Of a DNA stretch of 64,000 nucleotides, positions 29,091 to 36,513 are shown in pieces. Within the stretch, counting starts at the first letter, position 1. Each line of letters begins with the position of its first letter. This stretch comes from Paractinoplanes bogorensis (GTDB lineage Bacteria > Actinomycetota > Actinomycetes > Mycobacteriales > Micromonosporaceae). The notes under the pieces are model-generated. The model was not told the origin of the DNA and made no database searches. It saw nothing but the letters and a program-made list of their open reading frames with translations. The stretch spans positions 186,001 to 250,000 of the forward strand of contig NZ_JAHKKG010000006.1 in assembly GCF_018829635.1 (NCBI RefSeq). Direction: 5' to 3'. The position numbers were made by a program, and so were the translations under genes.

Positions 29091-29878
29091 TGGCGGACGC
29101 TCGCCGGCCCCTGATGGCCGGGAACTGGAAGATGAACCTCAACCACTTCGAGGCCAACCTTCTGGTGCAGAAGCTCGCCGCGAGCCTGAGCGAGAAGCAG
29201 CTCACCGACGTCGAGGTGGCCGTGCTGCCGCCGTTCACCGACCTGCGCACCGTGCAGACCGCGGTCGACGGCGACAAGCTGCTCATCGTCTACGGCGCGC
29301 AGGACATCTCGACCCACAAGTCGGGTGCCTACACCGGTGAGGTCGCGGGCTCGATGCTCGAGAAGCTGGGCTGCACCTACGTGCTGGCCGGCCACTCGGA
29401 GCGCCGCGAGTACCACAACGAGGACGACGCGACGGTCAACGCGAAGGTGAAGGCGGCCTTCGAGAACAACCTGACCCCGATCCTCTGCGTGGGCGAGGGC
29501 CTGTCCGTCCGCGAGGAGAACGGCCACGTCGCGCACTGCACCTCGCAGGTCGACGCCGGTCTGGCCGGGCTCAAGCCCGAGCAGGTCAAGCAGGTCGTCA
29601 TCGCGTACGAGCCGGTCTGGGCGATCGGTACCGGCAAGACCGCGACCCCCGAGGACGCCCAGGAGGTGTGCGGGGAGATCCGGGCCCAGCTGGCCAAGGT
29701 GCACGGGTCCGAGGTCGCCGACGCCGTCCGGGTGCTCTACGGCGGCTCGGTCAAGGCGGCCAACATCGCGCAGATCATGGCCAAGCCGGACGTGGACGGC
29801 GCCCTGATCGGCGGCGCCAGCCTGGACGCCGAGGAGTTCGCCTCCATCGCGCGGTTCAAGGAACACGTCGCGCGCTGA
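29090..29878 (+). CDS. tpiA: Triosephosphate isomerase
   Basis: 262 residues. Catalytic residues are in place: Asn12 and Lys14 in AGNWKMN, His102 in AGHSERRE and Glu174 in AYEPVWAIGTGK, plus the phosphate-binding YGGSVKAAN and GALIGGASL. Interconverts dihydroxyacetone phosphate and glyceraldehyde 3-phosphate. Coupled to pgk by a 1-bp overlap and followed by a strong terminator. Confidence 0.98.
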   Translation: MADARRPLMAGNWKMNLNHFEANLLVQKLAASLSEKQLTDVEVAVLPPFTDLRTVQTAVDGDKLLIVYGAQDISTHKSGAYTGEVAGSMLEKLGCTYVLAGHSERREYHNEDDATVNAKVKAAFENNLTPILCVGEGLSVREENGHVAHCTSQVDAGLAGLKPEQVKQVVIAYEPVWAIGTGKTATPEDAQEVCGEIRAQLAKVHGSEVADAVRVLYGGSVKAANIAQIMAKPDVDGALIGGASLDAEEFASIARFKEHVAR

Positions 29879-29893
29879 CGCTGAAACACCAGG

Positions 29894-29926
29894 GTGTGCC
29901 CGGGCGCGTGATGCGCCCGGGCACAC
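29894..29926 (+). terminator. Strong hairpin terminator after tpiA
   Basis: GTGTGCCCGGGCGC (29894-29907) and GCGCCCGGGCACAC (29913-29926) form a perfect 14-bp stem with a 5-nt GTGAT loop, 16 bp after the tpiA stop. It separates the glycolytic operon from secG. Confidence 0.88.
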
Positions 29927-29975
29927 GCTATTGTTGGACCGCTTGTTGTGCCCTTCGAGGAGGAATCGCCCGATC

Positions 29976-30233
29976 ATGCCTATGTGGTTCGCGTACACGA
30001 TGATCGTGTTGCTGGTGCTCACCAGCATCGTGCTGACCCTGCTGATCCTGCTGCACCGCGGCAAGGGCGGCGGCATGTCGAGCATGTTCGGCGGCGGCGT
30101 CACGTCGAGCCTCGCCGGGTCCTCCGTCGCGGAGAAGAACCTCGACCGCTACACCGTTCTGGTGGGCATCATCTGGTTCGCCTGCATCGTGGGCCTCGGC
30201 CTGTGGATGCGTCTGGCCGTCCCGAGCACCTGA
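29976..30233 (+). CDS. secG: Preprotein translocase subunit SecG
   Basis: 85 residues from ATG 29976, with GAGGAGGA ending about 11 nt upstream. Two hydrophobic helices (MIVLLVLTSIVLTLLILL and VLVGIIWFACIVGLGLW) flank the loop HRGKGGGMSSMFGGG, the SecG signature. It supports SecYEG-mediated export at the membrane. The position downstream of tpiA is conserved in actinobacteria. Confidence 0.95.
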   Translation: MPMWFAYTMIVLLVLTSIVLTLLILLHRGKGGGMSSMFGGGVTSSLAGSSVAEKNLDRYTVLVGIIWFACIVGLGLWMRLAVPST

Positions 30234-30285
30234 TTTTCCTCGCGCCCCCGTCCTTCCTGACGGAGCGTAATAGTCGTAGAATCTG

Positions 30286-30322
30286 CCGCGCGTCCGGTTC
30301 TGCCGGGCGCGCGGTCGTTTTT
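30286..30322 (+). terminator. Rho-independent terminator after secG
   Basis: CCGCGCGTCCGG (30286-30297) and CCGGGCGCGCGG (30303-30314) pair with one U-G wobble around a 5-nt loop, followed by TCGTTTTT. This is one of the few hairpins in the window with a clear T-run. Confidence 0.88.
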
Positions 30323-30399
30323 AGGCTCTGTTTCGACCGTATTTCCGGTCATCGACAACCATCACCTCTTGAGGCGCCCTCGAGACAGGAGTGACATCC

Positions 30400-30744
30400 G
30401 TGTCCAGTGGCAGTGCGATCCGCGGCAGCCGCGTCGGCTCGTCCCCGGTACGCCCCGACGAGCGCAGCGAACCCGCCCCCCGTCGGGAGGTGACCTACTT
30501 CTGCGCGGCCGGGCACGCCAGTCAGATCCTCTTCGCCGCCGAGGCGTCGCCGCCCGACTCGTGGGACTGCCCGCGCTGCGGCCAGCCGGCCGGCCTCGAT
30601 CGGCAGAACCCGCCCGGACGGTCACGGGCCGAGCCGTACAAGTCGCACCTGGCCTACGTCAAGGAGCGGCGCACCGACGAGGACGGCGCCAAGATCCTCG
30701 AAGAGGCGCTCGCCAAGCTGCGTCAGCGGCGCGGCCGCGCCTAG
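30400..30744 (+). CDS. rbpA: RNA polymerase-binding protein RbpA
   Basis: 114 residues from GTG 30400, 8 nt after GGAG; GTG 30391 lies inside that site. The actinobacterial RbpA layout is clear: SGSAIRGSRVGSSP N-terminus, zinc site Cys35, His39, Cys57, Cys60 (YFCAAGH, CPRCG), then the conserved EPYKSHLAYVKERRTDEDGAKILEEALAKLR sigma-interacting tail. RbpA stabilises open complexes of group 1 and 2 sigma factors. Its stop shares CTAG with the convergent GNAT gene. Confidence 0.96.
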   Translation: MSSGSAIRGSRVGSSPVRPDERSEPAPRREVTYFCAAGHASQILFAAEASPPDSWDCPRCGQPAGLDRQNPPGRSRAEPYKSHLAYVKERRTDEDGAKILEEALAKLRQRRGRA

Positions 30745-31340
30745 ACGGCGGTAGAGCGGCCCAGATAGACGGCCTGCGGCTCGGAGGGCACCGGGATCTG
30801 CTCGAAGCCCAGCCGGCCGTAGAAGGCGCGGGCCGCGGTGTTCGCCGGGGCAACCCCCAGGTGCACCCGCGGCGCGCCGGCCGCGTGCAGGCCGCTCAGG
30901 AACGACCACATCATCCCGCGCCCGAAACCGCGGCCCTGCCACTCCGGCAGCAGGTCGATGTGCAGGTGCGCGGGATAGCCGGCCAGTTCCGGCACGAGCA
31001 TGCGCTCGGGGTCGTGGTGCAGTTCGAGCCACATCTCGTCGCGCGGGTCTTCGCCGTAGCGGCCGGCCGTCGCGGGCAGCCACTCCTCGCGGTAACGCTT
31101 GACGAAGGCGGCTGTGTCGGTGGTGCCGACGACATAGCCCACGGCGTTGCCGTGCCCGTCGTCGAGGATCCGGGCCACCTCGGGTTCCAGCACCACGTAG
31201 GGCGCGGCGAAGACCTCACCGACGAGCCGGTCGGAACTGTTCTGCCCGCGGGCGTCGCCACCGGCGTCGGCGGTGCGGACGCAGATGTCGTAGACGGCGT
31301 CGAGGTCGGTGGGCCGATAGGCGCGGATCTCTGGTTGCAC
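30741..31340 (-). CDS. GNAT-family N-acetyltransferase
   Basis: 199 residues from GTG 31340. The acetyl-CoA pyrophosphate loop is in LLPEWQGRGFGRGMMW (Q/RxxGxG/A pattern) and the C-terminal GVAPANTAARAFYGRLGFEQI is typical of GNAT folds. The insert with WLELHHDPERMLVPELAGYPAHLHIDL resembles OGA-type acetyltransferases. TAGACT ends 6 nt before the start codon, suggesting a leaderless mRNA. Substrate unknown; proteins or small amines are both possible. Confidence 0.85.
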   Translation of the reverse strand: MQPEIRAYRPTDLDAVYDICVRTADAGGDARGQNSSDRLVGEVFAAPYVVLEPEVARILDDGHGNAVGYVVGTTDTAAFVKRYREEWLPATAGRYGEDPRDEMWLELHHDPERMLVPELAGYPAHLHIDLLPEWQGRGFGRGMMWSFLSGLHAAGAPRVHLGVAPANTAARAFYGRLGFEQIPVPSEPQAVYLGRSTAV

Positions 31341-31403
31341 CCCGGAAGTCTATGATCCGCATGCGTTGTGGCCGGGGTCACCGTCCGATGACAGGATGTG
31401 GCG

Positions 31404-31814
31404 ATGCAGTGGACCTTAGAGGTAGTCGTCGTCCCGGTGAGCGACGTGGACCGCGCCAAACAGTTCTACGCGGACCAGCTCGGCTTCCACGTCGACCACG
31501 ACACCAAGATCAACGATGACGTACGCATCGTGCAGCTGACCCCGCCGGGCAGCGGCTGCTCGGTCGTGATCGGCAAGGGTGCCGTGCCGGACATGCCACC
31601 CGGCTCGCTCAAGGGCCTGCAGCTCGTGGTGCCCGACATCGAGGCGGCGCACAAGGAGCTGGTGGCCGCCGGAGTGCCGGTCAGCGACGTCCAGGTGGTG
31701 GGCGAGAACCCGCGGCCCACGCCGCACCCCCTGGACAACGTCGGTTTCGTCTTCTTCGACGATCCGGACGGCAACAGCTGGGCCGTCCAGCAGATCTCGT
31801 CGCGAGCGGGATAG
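31404..31814 (+). CDS. VOC-fold (glyoxalase/bleomycin-resistance-like) protein
   Basis: 136 residues from ATG 31404; GTG 31398 is an alternative. Two beta-alpha-beta-beta-beta modules: LEVVVVPVSDVDRAKQFYADQLGFHVDHD and LQLVVPDIEAAHKELVAAGVPV ... VFFDDPDGNSWAVQQI. A catalytic metal or antibiotic substrate cannot be read from this. CAGGAT lies 6 nt before the start (leaderless type). Its stop codon TAG (31812-31814) forms the first three bases of the inverted-repeat element that follows. Confidence 0.82.
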   Translation: MQWTLEVVVVPVSDVDRAKQFYADQLGFHVDHDTKINDDVRIVQLTPPGSGCSVVIGKGAVPDMPPGSLKGLQLVVPDIEAAHKELVAAGVPVSDVQVVGENPRPTPHPLDNVGFVFFDDPDGNSWAVQQISSRAG

Positions 31815-31978
31815 GGTGCGTCTGGCGGATCACGCGGGCCTGCGGCGAGGCCCAGGCGGCGCCTGACGGCAGCCGCAGAACGGCCACATCCAAAACCAGG
31901 ATGCGACCGCCCTGCGGCCGACGTCAGCCACCACCTGGACCGCACCGCAGACTCACGTGATCCGCCAGACGCACCCTA
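31812..31978. repeat. Inverted-repeat-bounded element, copy 1
   Basis: A 167-bp unit with perfect 23-bp terminal inverted repeats (31812-31834 and 31956-31978). The outer ends supply the stop codons of both convergent genes, VOC (TAG 31812-31814) and pgl (31976-31978). Inside are blocks shared with a second copy at 44351-44504, for example GAGGCCCAGGCGGCGCC (31847-31863) and GGCCGACGTCAGCCACCAC (31916-31934). It could form a large cruciform or RNA hairpin and act as a bidirectional terminator. No reading frame of note. Confidence 0.85.
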
Positions 31979-32692
31979 GGCGATCTTCGCGGCCGCGGCC
32001 TTGTCGAGCAGCCAGTAGGTCTTCGAGGCGCCGGTAGCGTGCGCGGCCGGCAGCGCCTTGTCGCCGTTGACGGCCCGGCCGACCGAATCGGTCTTGTCCG
32101 GCCCGGCGGCGATCAGCCACACCTCGTCGGCCGACTGGATGGCCGGCAGGGTCAGCGTGATGCGGGTGGGCGGCGGCTTGGGGCTGTCGTGCACGGCCGA
32201 GGTCGTGCCCTCGGTCAGGGCGAGCTCCGGATAGCCGGGGAACAGCGACGCCACGTGGCCGTCCTCGCCGACGCCCAGCATCAGGACGTCGAAGCGCGGC
32301 AGCTCGGGCCCCAGCTCCTCCGCATAAAGAGCGGCGGCCGTAGCGGCGTCCGTGCCGTCGTCCGCGGGCATGGCGTGGACCCGGGCCGGGTCGAGGGGGA
32401 GCGAGTCGAGCACGGCCTCGCGGGCCTGGGTCTCGTTCCGCTCGGGGTCACCCGCGGGCAGGAACCGCTCGTCACCCCACCACAGGTCGACGTTCGACCA
32501 GTCGATCGCCGCCGCCTCGGGCAGCGAGCCGAGGGCGGCCAGCACCCGCTTGGCGATCCGGCCGCCGGTCAGCACCACACCGGCCGACCCGCGCTCGGCC
32601 TGCGCGTCCACGATCTTGGCGACCAGACGGGATGCCACCGTCGCGGCCAGGGTGTCGGCGTCGGGGACGACCACGACCAGGGTCTTGCTCAC
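31976..32692 (-). CDS. pgl: 6-phosphogluconolactonase
   Basis: 238 residues from GTG 32692, with AGGAG 8 nt upstream. DevB/SOL-type segments: GVVLTGGRIAKRVLAAL, NVDLWWGDERFLPAGDPERNETQAREAVL, FDVLMLGVGEDGHVASLFPG and RITLTLPAI. Hydrolyses 6-phosphogluconolactone after Zwf. Last gene of tkt-tal-zwf-opcA-pgl, separated from opcA by a hairpin. Its stop codon lies within the inverted-repeat element. Confidence 0.95.
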   Translation of the reverse strand: MSKTLVVVVPDADTLAATVASRLVAKIVDAQAERGSAGVVLTGGRIAKRVLAALGSLPEAAAIDWSNVDLWWGDERFLPAGDPERNETQAREAVLDSLPLDPARVHAMPADDGTDAATAAALYAEELGPELPRFDVLMLGVGEDGHVASLFPGYPELALTEGTTSAVHDSPKPPPTRITLTLPAIQSADEVWLIAAGPDKTDSVGRAVNGDKALPAAHATGASKTYWLLDKAAAAKIA

Positions 32693-32710
32693 GTTCTGCG
32701 CTCCTGTCGG

Positions 32711-32752
32711 AAAAGGCGTCGGGCCGCCCACCGGTCTTCCGGTAGGCGGCCC
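32711..32752 (-). terminator. Terminator/attenuator between opcA and pgl
   Basis: On the minus strand, a hairpin made of GGGCCGCC/GGCGGCCC and an inner CCGGT/ACCGG with one mismatch and a 4-nt loop (32721-32752) is followed by GACGCCTTTT (32711-32720). It lies after opcA and before the pgl ribosome-binding site, so it may reduce pgl expression. Confidence 0.7.
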
Positions 32753-32765
32753 ATTGTCAAGAAAC

Positions 32766-33782
32766 TCAGGCGGCTGTGCCACCCGGACCGGCCATGGCAC
32801 CGGCCTCGTCGCCCGCCTTGGCCGCGAGCGCCGGGTCCTTCCACACGTGCACGCGCATCGGCGGACGGTGGTCGAGCCCGGTCTGGCCGGCCATCGCACC
32901 GAGCGCGTCGGCGTAGATCTGGTCGGCGTCCAGGCGGCGCAGCTCCTCGGCCAGCTCGTCGCCGACCGGCCGCTTGGGCAGCGGCATGTAGCGGTCCTCC
33001 TGGCCGGTGCGGCTGAACAGCGCCGTGTTCTCCTCGCGGGTCACGGTCACCGTGTCACCGTTCTCGGTCTGCAGCTGCACCGAGTGCATGCGCGGCGCGC
33101 GGTCGGAGACCTGCAGCTCGGGCTCGATGCCGAGCCGGGACTGCAGCCAGCCCTTCATCAGCCAGGCTGTCGGGTCCTTGGCCGGGGCCACGATCGTCGC
33201 GCCGGTCACCCGGGCGTCGGTGGTGTCGAACGCGCCGGCGACCAGGGTGCGCCAGAGCGTGATGCGGGTCCAGGTGAGGTCGGTGTCACCGGGCGCGTAG
33301 TCGGTGGCCCGCTGGCGCAGCGCGGCCACCGGGTCGTACGCCTGCGCGCTGTCGGTGATCCGGCGGTCGGCGACCACACCGAGGAAGTCGTTCGCGATCA
33401 TGTCCGGCGGTTCCTGGTGCCACCAGGTGACGACCGGGACGTCCGGGGCCAGCAGCGGCATGACCACCGACTCGGCGTGCAGCGCGAGACGGCCGTACAT
33501 GCGCATCACGACCGCCTCGGCCGGGCCGAGACGACCGCCCACGACGATCTCGGCGTCGAGGCGGCTGCGGCCCTCGAGGTCGGAGCGCACCACGATGAGC
33601 AGCCGGCACGGGTGCGCGGCGGCGGCGATCGTGGCGGCCGCCTCGGCCTCGCGGACCTTCTTCTCCTCGACCACGGCGACCAGGGTCAGGGCGAGACCCG
33701 AGGCCACACCGCCGGCACTGCGCCGCTCGGCGGCGAGCGCCTTGACCACCTCGTTGCCGGTGGTGTCCCACAAGCCGATCAT
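32766..33782 (-). CDS. opcA: Glucose-6-phosphate dehydrogenase assembly protein OpcA
   Basis: 338 residues. OpcA-type features: N-terminal GLWDTTGNEVVKALAAERR, the central VVMRMYGRLALHAESVVMPLLAPDVPVVTWWHQEPP and KDPTAWLMKGWLQSRLG. OpcA assembles or redox-activates Zwf in cyanobacteria and actinobacteria. It overlaps zwf by 4 bp (ATGA), consistent with fixed stoichiometry. Confidence 0.94.
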   Translation of the reverse strand: MIGLWDTTGNEVVKALAAERRSAGGVASGLALTLVAVVEEKKVREAEAAATIAAAAHPCRLLIVVRSDLEGRSRLDAEIVVGGRLGPAEAVVMRMYGRLALHAESVVMPLLAPDVPVVTWWHQEPPDMIANDFLGVVADRRITDSAQAYDPVAALRQRATDYAPGDTDLTWTRITLWRTLVAGAFDTTDARVTGATIVAPAKDPTAWLMKGWLQSRLGIEPELQVSDRAPRMHSVQLQTENGDTVTVTREENTALFSRTGQEDRYMPLPKRPVGDELAEELRRLDADQIYADALGAMAGQTGLDHRPPMRVHVWKDPALAAKAGDEAGAMAGPGGTAA

Positions 33783-35305
33783 GCTCGCCTCCAGGCGCGA
33801 CCCTCACGGGCCAGCATCTCGTCCGACGCGCGCGGGCCCCACTCGCCGGACCGGTAGGGCTCGGGCTTGGTGCCCGCCCACGCGGCCTCCAGCGGGTCGA
33901 TGACCTGCCAGCTCTGCTCGATCTCGGCGGCGTCCGGGAACAGGGTCCGGTCACCGACCAGCACGTCCAGGACCAGGCGCTCGTACGCCTCGGGGCTGGA
34001 CTCGGTGAACGCCTCGCCGTACTGGAAGTCCATCGCGATGTCGCGGACCTCCATCGTGGTGCCCGGCACCTTGGAGCCGTACTTCAGCACGACGCCCTCG
34101 TCCGGCTGCACGCGGATGACCAGCTGGTTGTGACCCAGCATCTCCACGTCGGCCGGGTCGAACGGCAGGTGCGGGGCCTTCTTGAACAGGATCGCGATCT
34201 CGGTCACCCGGCGCGGCATGCGCTTGCCGACGCGTACGTAGAAAGGAACTTCGGCCCAGCGGCGGTTCTGGATCCCCAGGCGGACCGCGGCGTACGTCTC
34301 CGTGGTGGAGTCGGCCGGGATGTTCTTCTCCTCGAGGTAGCCCACCGCGCGCTCGCCGGCCACCCAGCCCGGCAGGTACTGCCCGCGGACCGAGCCCTTG
34401 GAGATGTCCTTGGGGATGGCGATCGCCTTGAGGACCTTGAGCTTCTCGGCCCGTACGTCGTTGGGGTCGAAGCTCGTCGGTTCCTCCATGGCCACCAGGG
34501 CGAGGAGCTGGAGCAGGTGGTTCTGCAGTACGTCGCGGGCGGCGCCGGACGCGTCGTAGAACGCGGCGCGGGTGCCGATGCCGACGTCCTCGGCCATGGT
34601 GATCTGCACCGAGTCGACGTACTTGGAGTTCCACACCGGCTCGAACAGGCTGTTGGCGAAGCGGAGGGCCAGGATGTTCTGGACCGTCTCCTTGCCCAGG
34701 TAGTGGTCGATGCGGTAGACGTCGCCGGGGGTGAAGACCTCGTCGACCAGCTGGTTCAGCGAGATCGCGGTCTGCAGGTCGTTGCCGAACGGCTTCTCGA
34801 CGACCACCCGGCGCCAGCCACCGGACTTGGCGTTGTCGGCCATGCCCGTACGGGCCAGCTGGTTGAGCACCAGCGGGAACGCGGCGGGCGGGATGGAGAA
34901 GTAGAAGGCGGCGTTGCCGGGGATGCCGTTGCGCTCGCGCAGGTCGTCGAGCGTGGCCGCCAGATGGTCGAACGCGGCGTCGTCGTCGAACGAGCCGGGC
35001 ACGAACTGGAACTGGCTGGCCAGACGCTGCCAGACGTCCTCGCGCCACGGGGTCCGGGCGCCCTTCTTCGCCGCTTCGTACGCCAGCGACTCGAAGTCAC
35101 CGTCACCCCAGTCGCGGCGGGCGAAGCCCAGAACCACGAAACCGGGCGGCAGCAGACCGCGGTTGGCCAGGTCGTAGACGGCCGGGATGAGCTTCTTTCG
35201 GGACAGGTCACCGGTGACTCCGAAGATCACCAGAGCGCACGGCTCCGGGATCCGGGGAAGCCTGCGGTCCTGTGCGGTACGCAGCGGATTGCCCACGTGG
35301 TCCAT
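33779..35305 (-). CDS. zwf: Glucose-6-phosphate 1-dehydrogenase
   Basis: 508 residues. NADP-binding GVTGDLSRKK (29-38), active-site RIDHYLGKE with His201, and EKPFGNDL identify G6PDH, which feeds the oxidative pentose phosphate pathway. Start ATG 35305; upstream 84 bp carries the tal terminator, so zwf-opcA likely has its own promoter. No phosphoglucose isomerase gene lies between tal and zwf, unlike in several related gene orders. Confidence 0.97.
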   Translation of the reverse strand: MDHVGNPLRTAQDRRLPRIPEPCALVIFGVTGDLSRKKLIPAVYDLANRGLLPPGFVVLGFARRDWGDGDFESLAYEAAKKGARTPWREDVWQRLASQFQFVPGSFDDDAAFDHLAATLDDLRERNGIPGNAAFYFSIPPAAFPLVLNQLARTGMADNAKSGGWRRVVVEKPFGNDLQTAISLNQLVDEVFTPGDVYRIDHYLGKETVQNILALRFANSLFEPVWNSKYVDSVQITMAEDVGIGTRAAFYDASGAARDVLQNHLLQLLALVAMEEPTSFDPNDVRAEKLKVLKAIAIPKDISKGSVRGQYLPGWVAGERAVGYLEEKNIPADSTTETYAAVRLGIQNRRWAEVPFYVRVGKRMPRRVTEIAILFKKAPHLPFDPADVEMLGHNQLVIRVQPDEGVVLKYGSKVPGTTMEVRDIAMDFQYGEAFTESSPEAYERLVLDVLVGDRTLFPDAAEIEQSWQVIDPLEAAWAGTKPEPYRSGEWGPRASDEMLAREGRAWRRA

Positions 35306-35350
35306 CCTGCCAGTTTTCGGTGACGTGCAAGTGTCTAAGCAGGGACAGAG

Positions 35351-35382
35351 CGAAGGGGACTCGCATCTGCGAGCCCCCTTCG
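35351..35382 (-). terminator. Hairpin terminator after tal
   Basis: CGAAGGGG/CCCCTTCG and CTCGCA/TGCGAG stack with one mismatch around a 2-nt minimal loop (35351-35382), beginning 7 bp beyond the tal stop on the minus strand. Confidence 0.8.
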
Positions 35383-35389
35383 TCGTTCG

Positions 35390-36502
35390 TCAGGCCTTCT
35401 TGGCTGCCTTGAGCGACTGGTCGACGCCCTCGAGCAGTTCCTTCCAGCTGGCCTCGAACTTGTCGACGCCCTCGTCCTCGAGGACCTTGAAGACGTCGGG
35501 CAGGTCGATGCCCACCGTGCCGAGGTCGGCGAAGACCTGCTTGGCGGCGGCGTACGAGCTGGTCACGGCGTCGGGCCGGGTCACGCCGTGGTCGGCGAAC
35601 GCGTGGATCACCGACTCGGGCATGGTGTTGACCGTGCCCGGGGCCACCAGCTCCTCGACGTAGATGGTGTCCTTGTACTCCGGGTTCTTGGTGGAGGTGG
35701 ACGCCCAGAGAGGACGCTGCGGCTGCGCGCCGGCGGACGCGAGGGCCTTCCAGCGGTCGGTGCCGAAGACCTCCTCGTACGCCTCGTAGGCGAGCTGGGC
35801 GTTGGCGATGGCCGCCTTGCCCTTGAGCGCCTTGGCCTCGTCGCTGCCGATCTTGTCGAGCCGCTTGTCGATCTCGGAGTCGACGCGTGAGACGAAGAAC
35901 GACGCCACCGAGCCGATCTTGGACAGGTCGTGGCCGTTGGCCTTGGCCTGCTCGATGCCGGCGAGGAACGCGTCCATGACCTGGCGGTAGCGCTCGTTCG
36001 AGAAGATCAGGGTCACGTTGACGCTGATGCCCGCGGCCAGCACCTGGGTGATGGCGGGCAGGCCGGCCAGGGTCGCCGGGATCTTGATGTAGAGGTTCTC
36101 CCGGTCGACCAGCCACCACAGAGTCTTGGCCTCGGCGACGGTGCTCTCGGTCTCGTGCGCCTTGCGCGGGTCGACCTCGATCGACACCCGGCCGTCGACG
36201 CCGTTGGACGCGACGTAGGCCGACCGCTCGACGTCACACGCGTTGCGGACGTCCTGGGCGGTCATCAGGCGGACCGCCTCCTCGACGGTCACGCGCATCT
36301 CGGCGAGGTCGCGCAGCTGCGAGTCGTACGCGTCGGCGTCGGACAGCGCCTTCTGGAAGATGCTCGGGTTGGTGGTCACACCGACCACGTGCTGCTCGTC
36401 CAGCATCTTCTTGAGCGAGCCGGTGGTCAGCCGGGGACGGGAGAGGTCGTCGAGCCAGACCGCTACCCCAGCGGCCGAGAGCTCAGCAAGCCTGTCGGTC
36501 AT
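35390..36502 (-). CDS. tal: Transaldolase
   Basis: 370 residues from ATG 36502, preceded by GAGGAG. VTTNPSIFQKAL, the Schiff-base lysine in YIKIPAT (Lys140), SVNVTLIFS and PLWASTSTKNP are typical of the TalB-like subfamily of actinobacteria. Transfers dihydroxyacetone units in the non-oxidative pentose phosphate pathway. It starts 11 nt after the tkt stop, so the two are co-transcribed. Confidence 0.97.
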   Translation of the reverse strand: MTDRLAELSAAGVAVWLDDLSRPRLTTGSLKKMLDEQHVVGVTTNPSIFQKALSDADAYDSQLRDLAEMRVTVEEAVRLMTAQDVRNACDVERSAYVASNGVDGRVSIEVDPRKAHETESTVAEAKTLWWLVDRENLYIKIPATLAGLPAITQVLAAGISVNVTLIFSNERYRQVMDAFLAGIEQAKANGHDLSKIGSVASFFVSRVDSEIDKRLDKIGSDEAKALKGKAAIANAQLAYEAYEEVFGTDRWKALASAGAQPQRPLWASTSTKNPEYKDTIYVEELVAPGTVNTMPESVIHAFADHGVTRPDAVTSSYAAAKQVFADLGTVGIDLPDVFKVLEDEGVDKFEASWKELLEGVDQSLKAAKKA

Positions 36503-36513
36503 TGCGTATCTCC

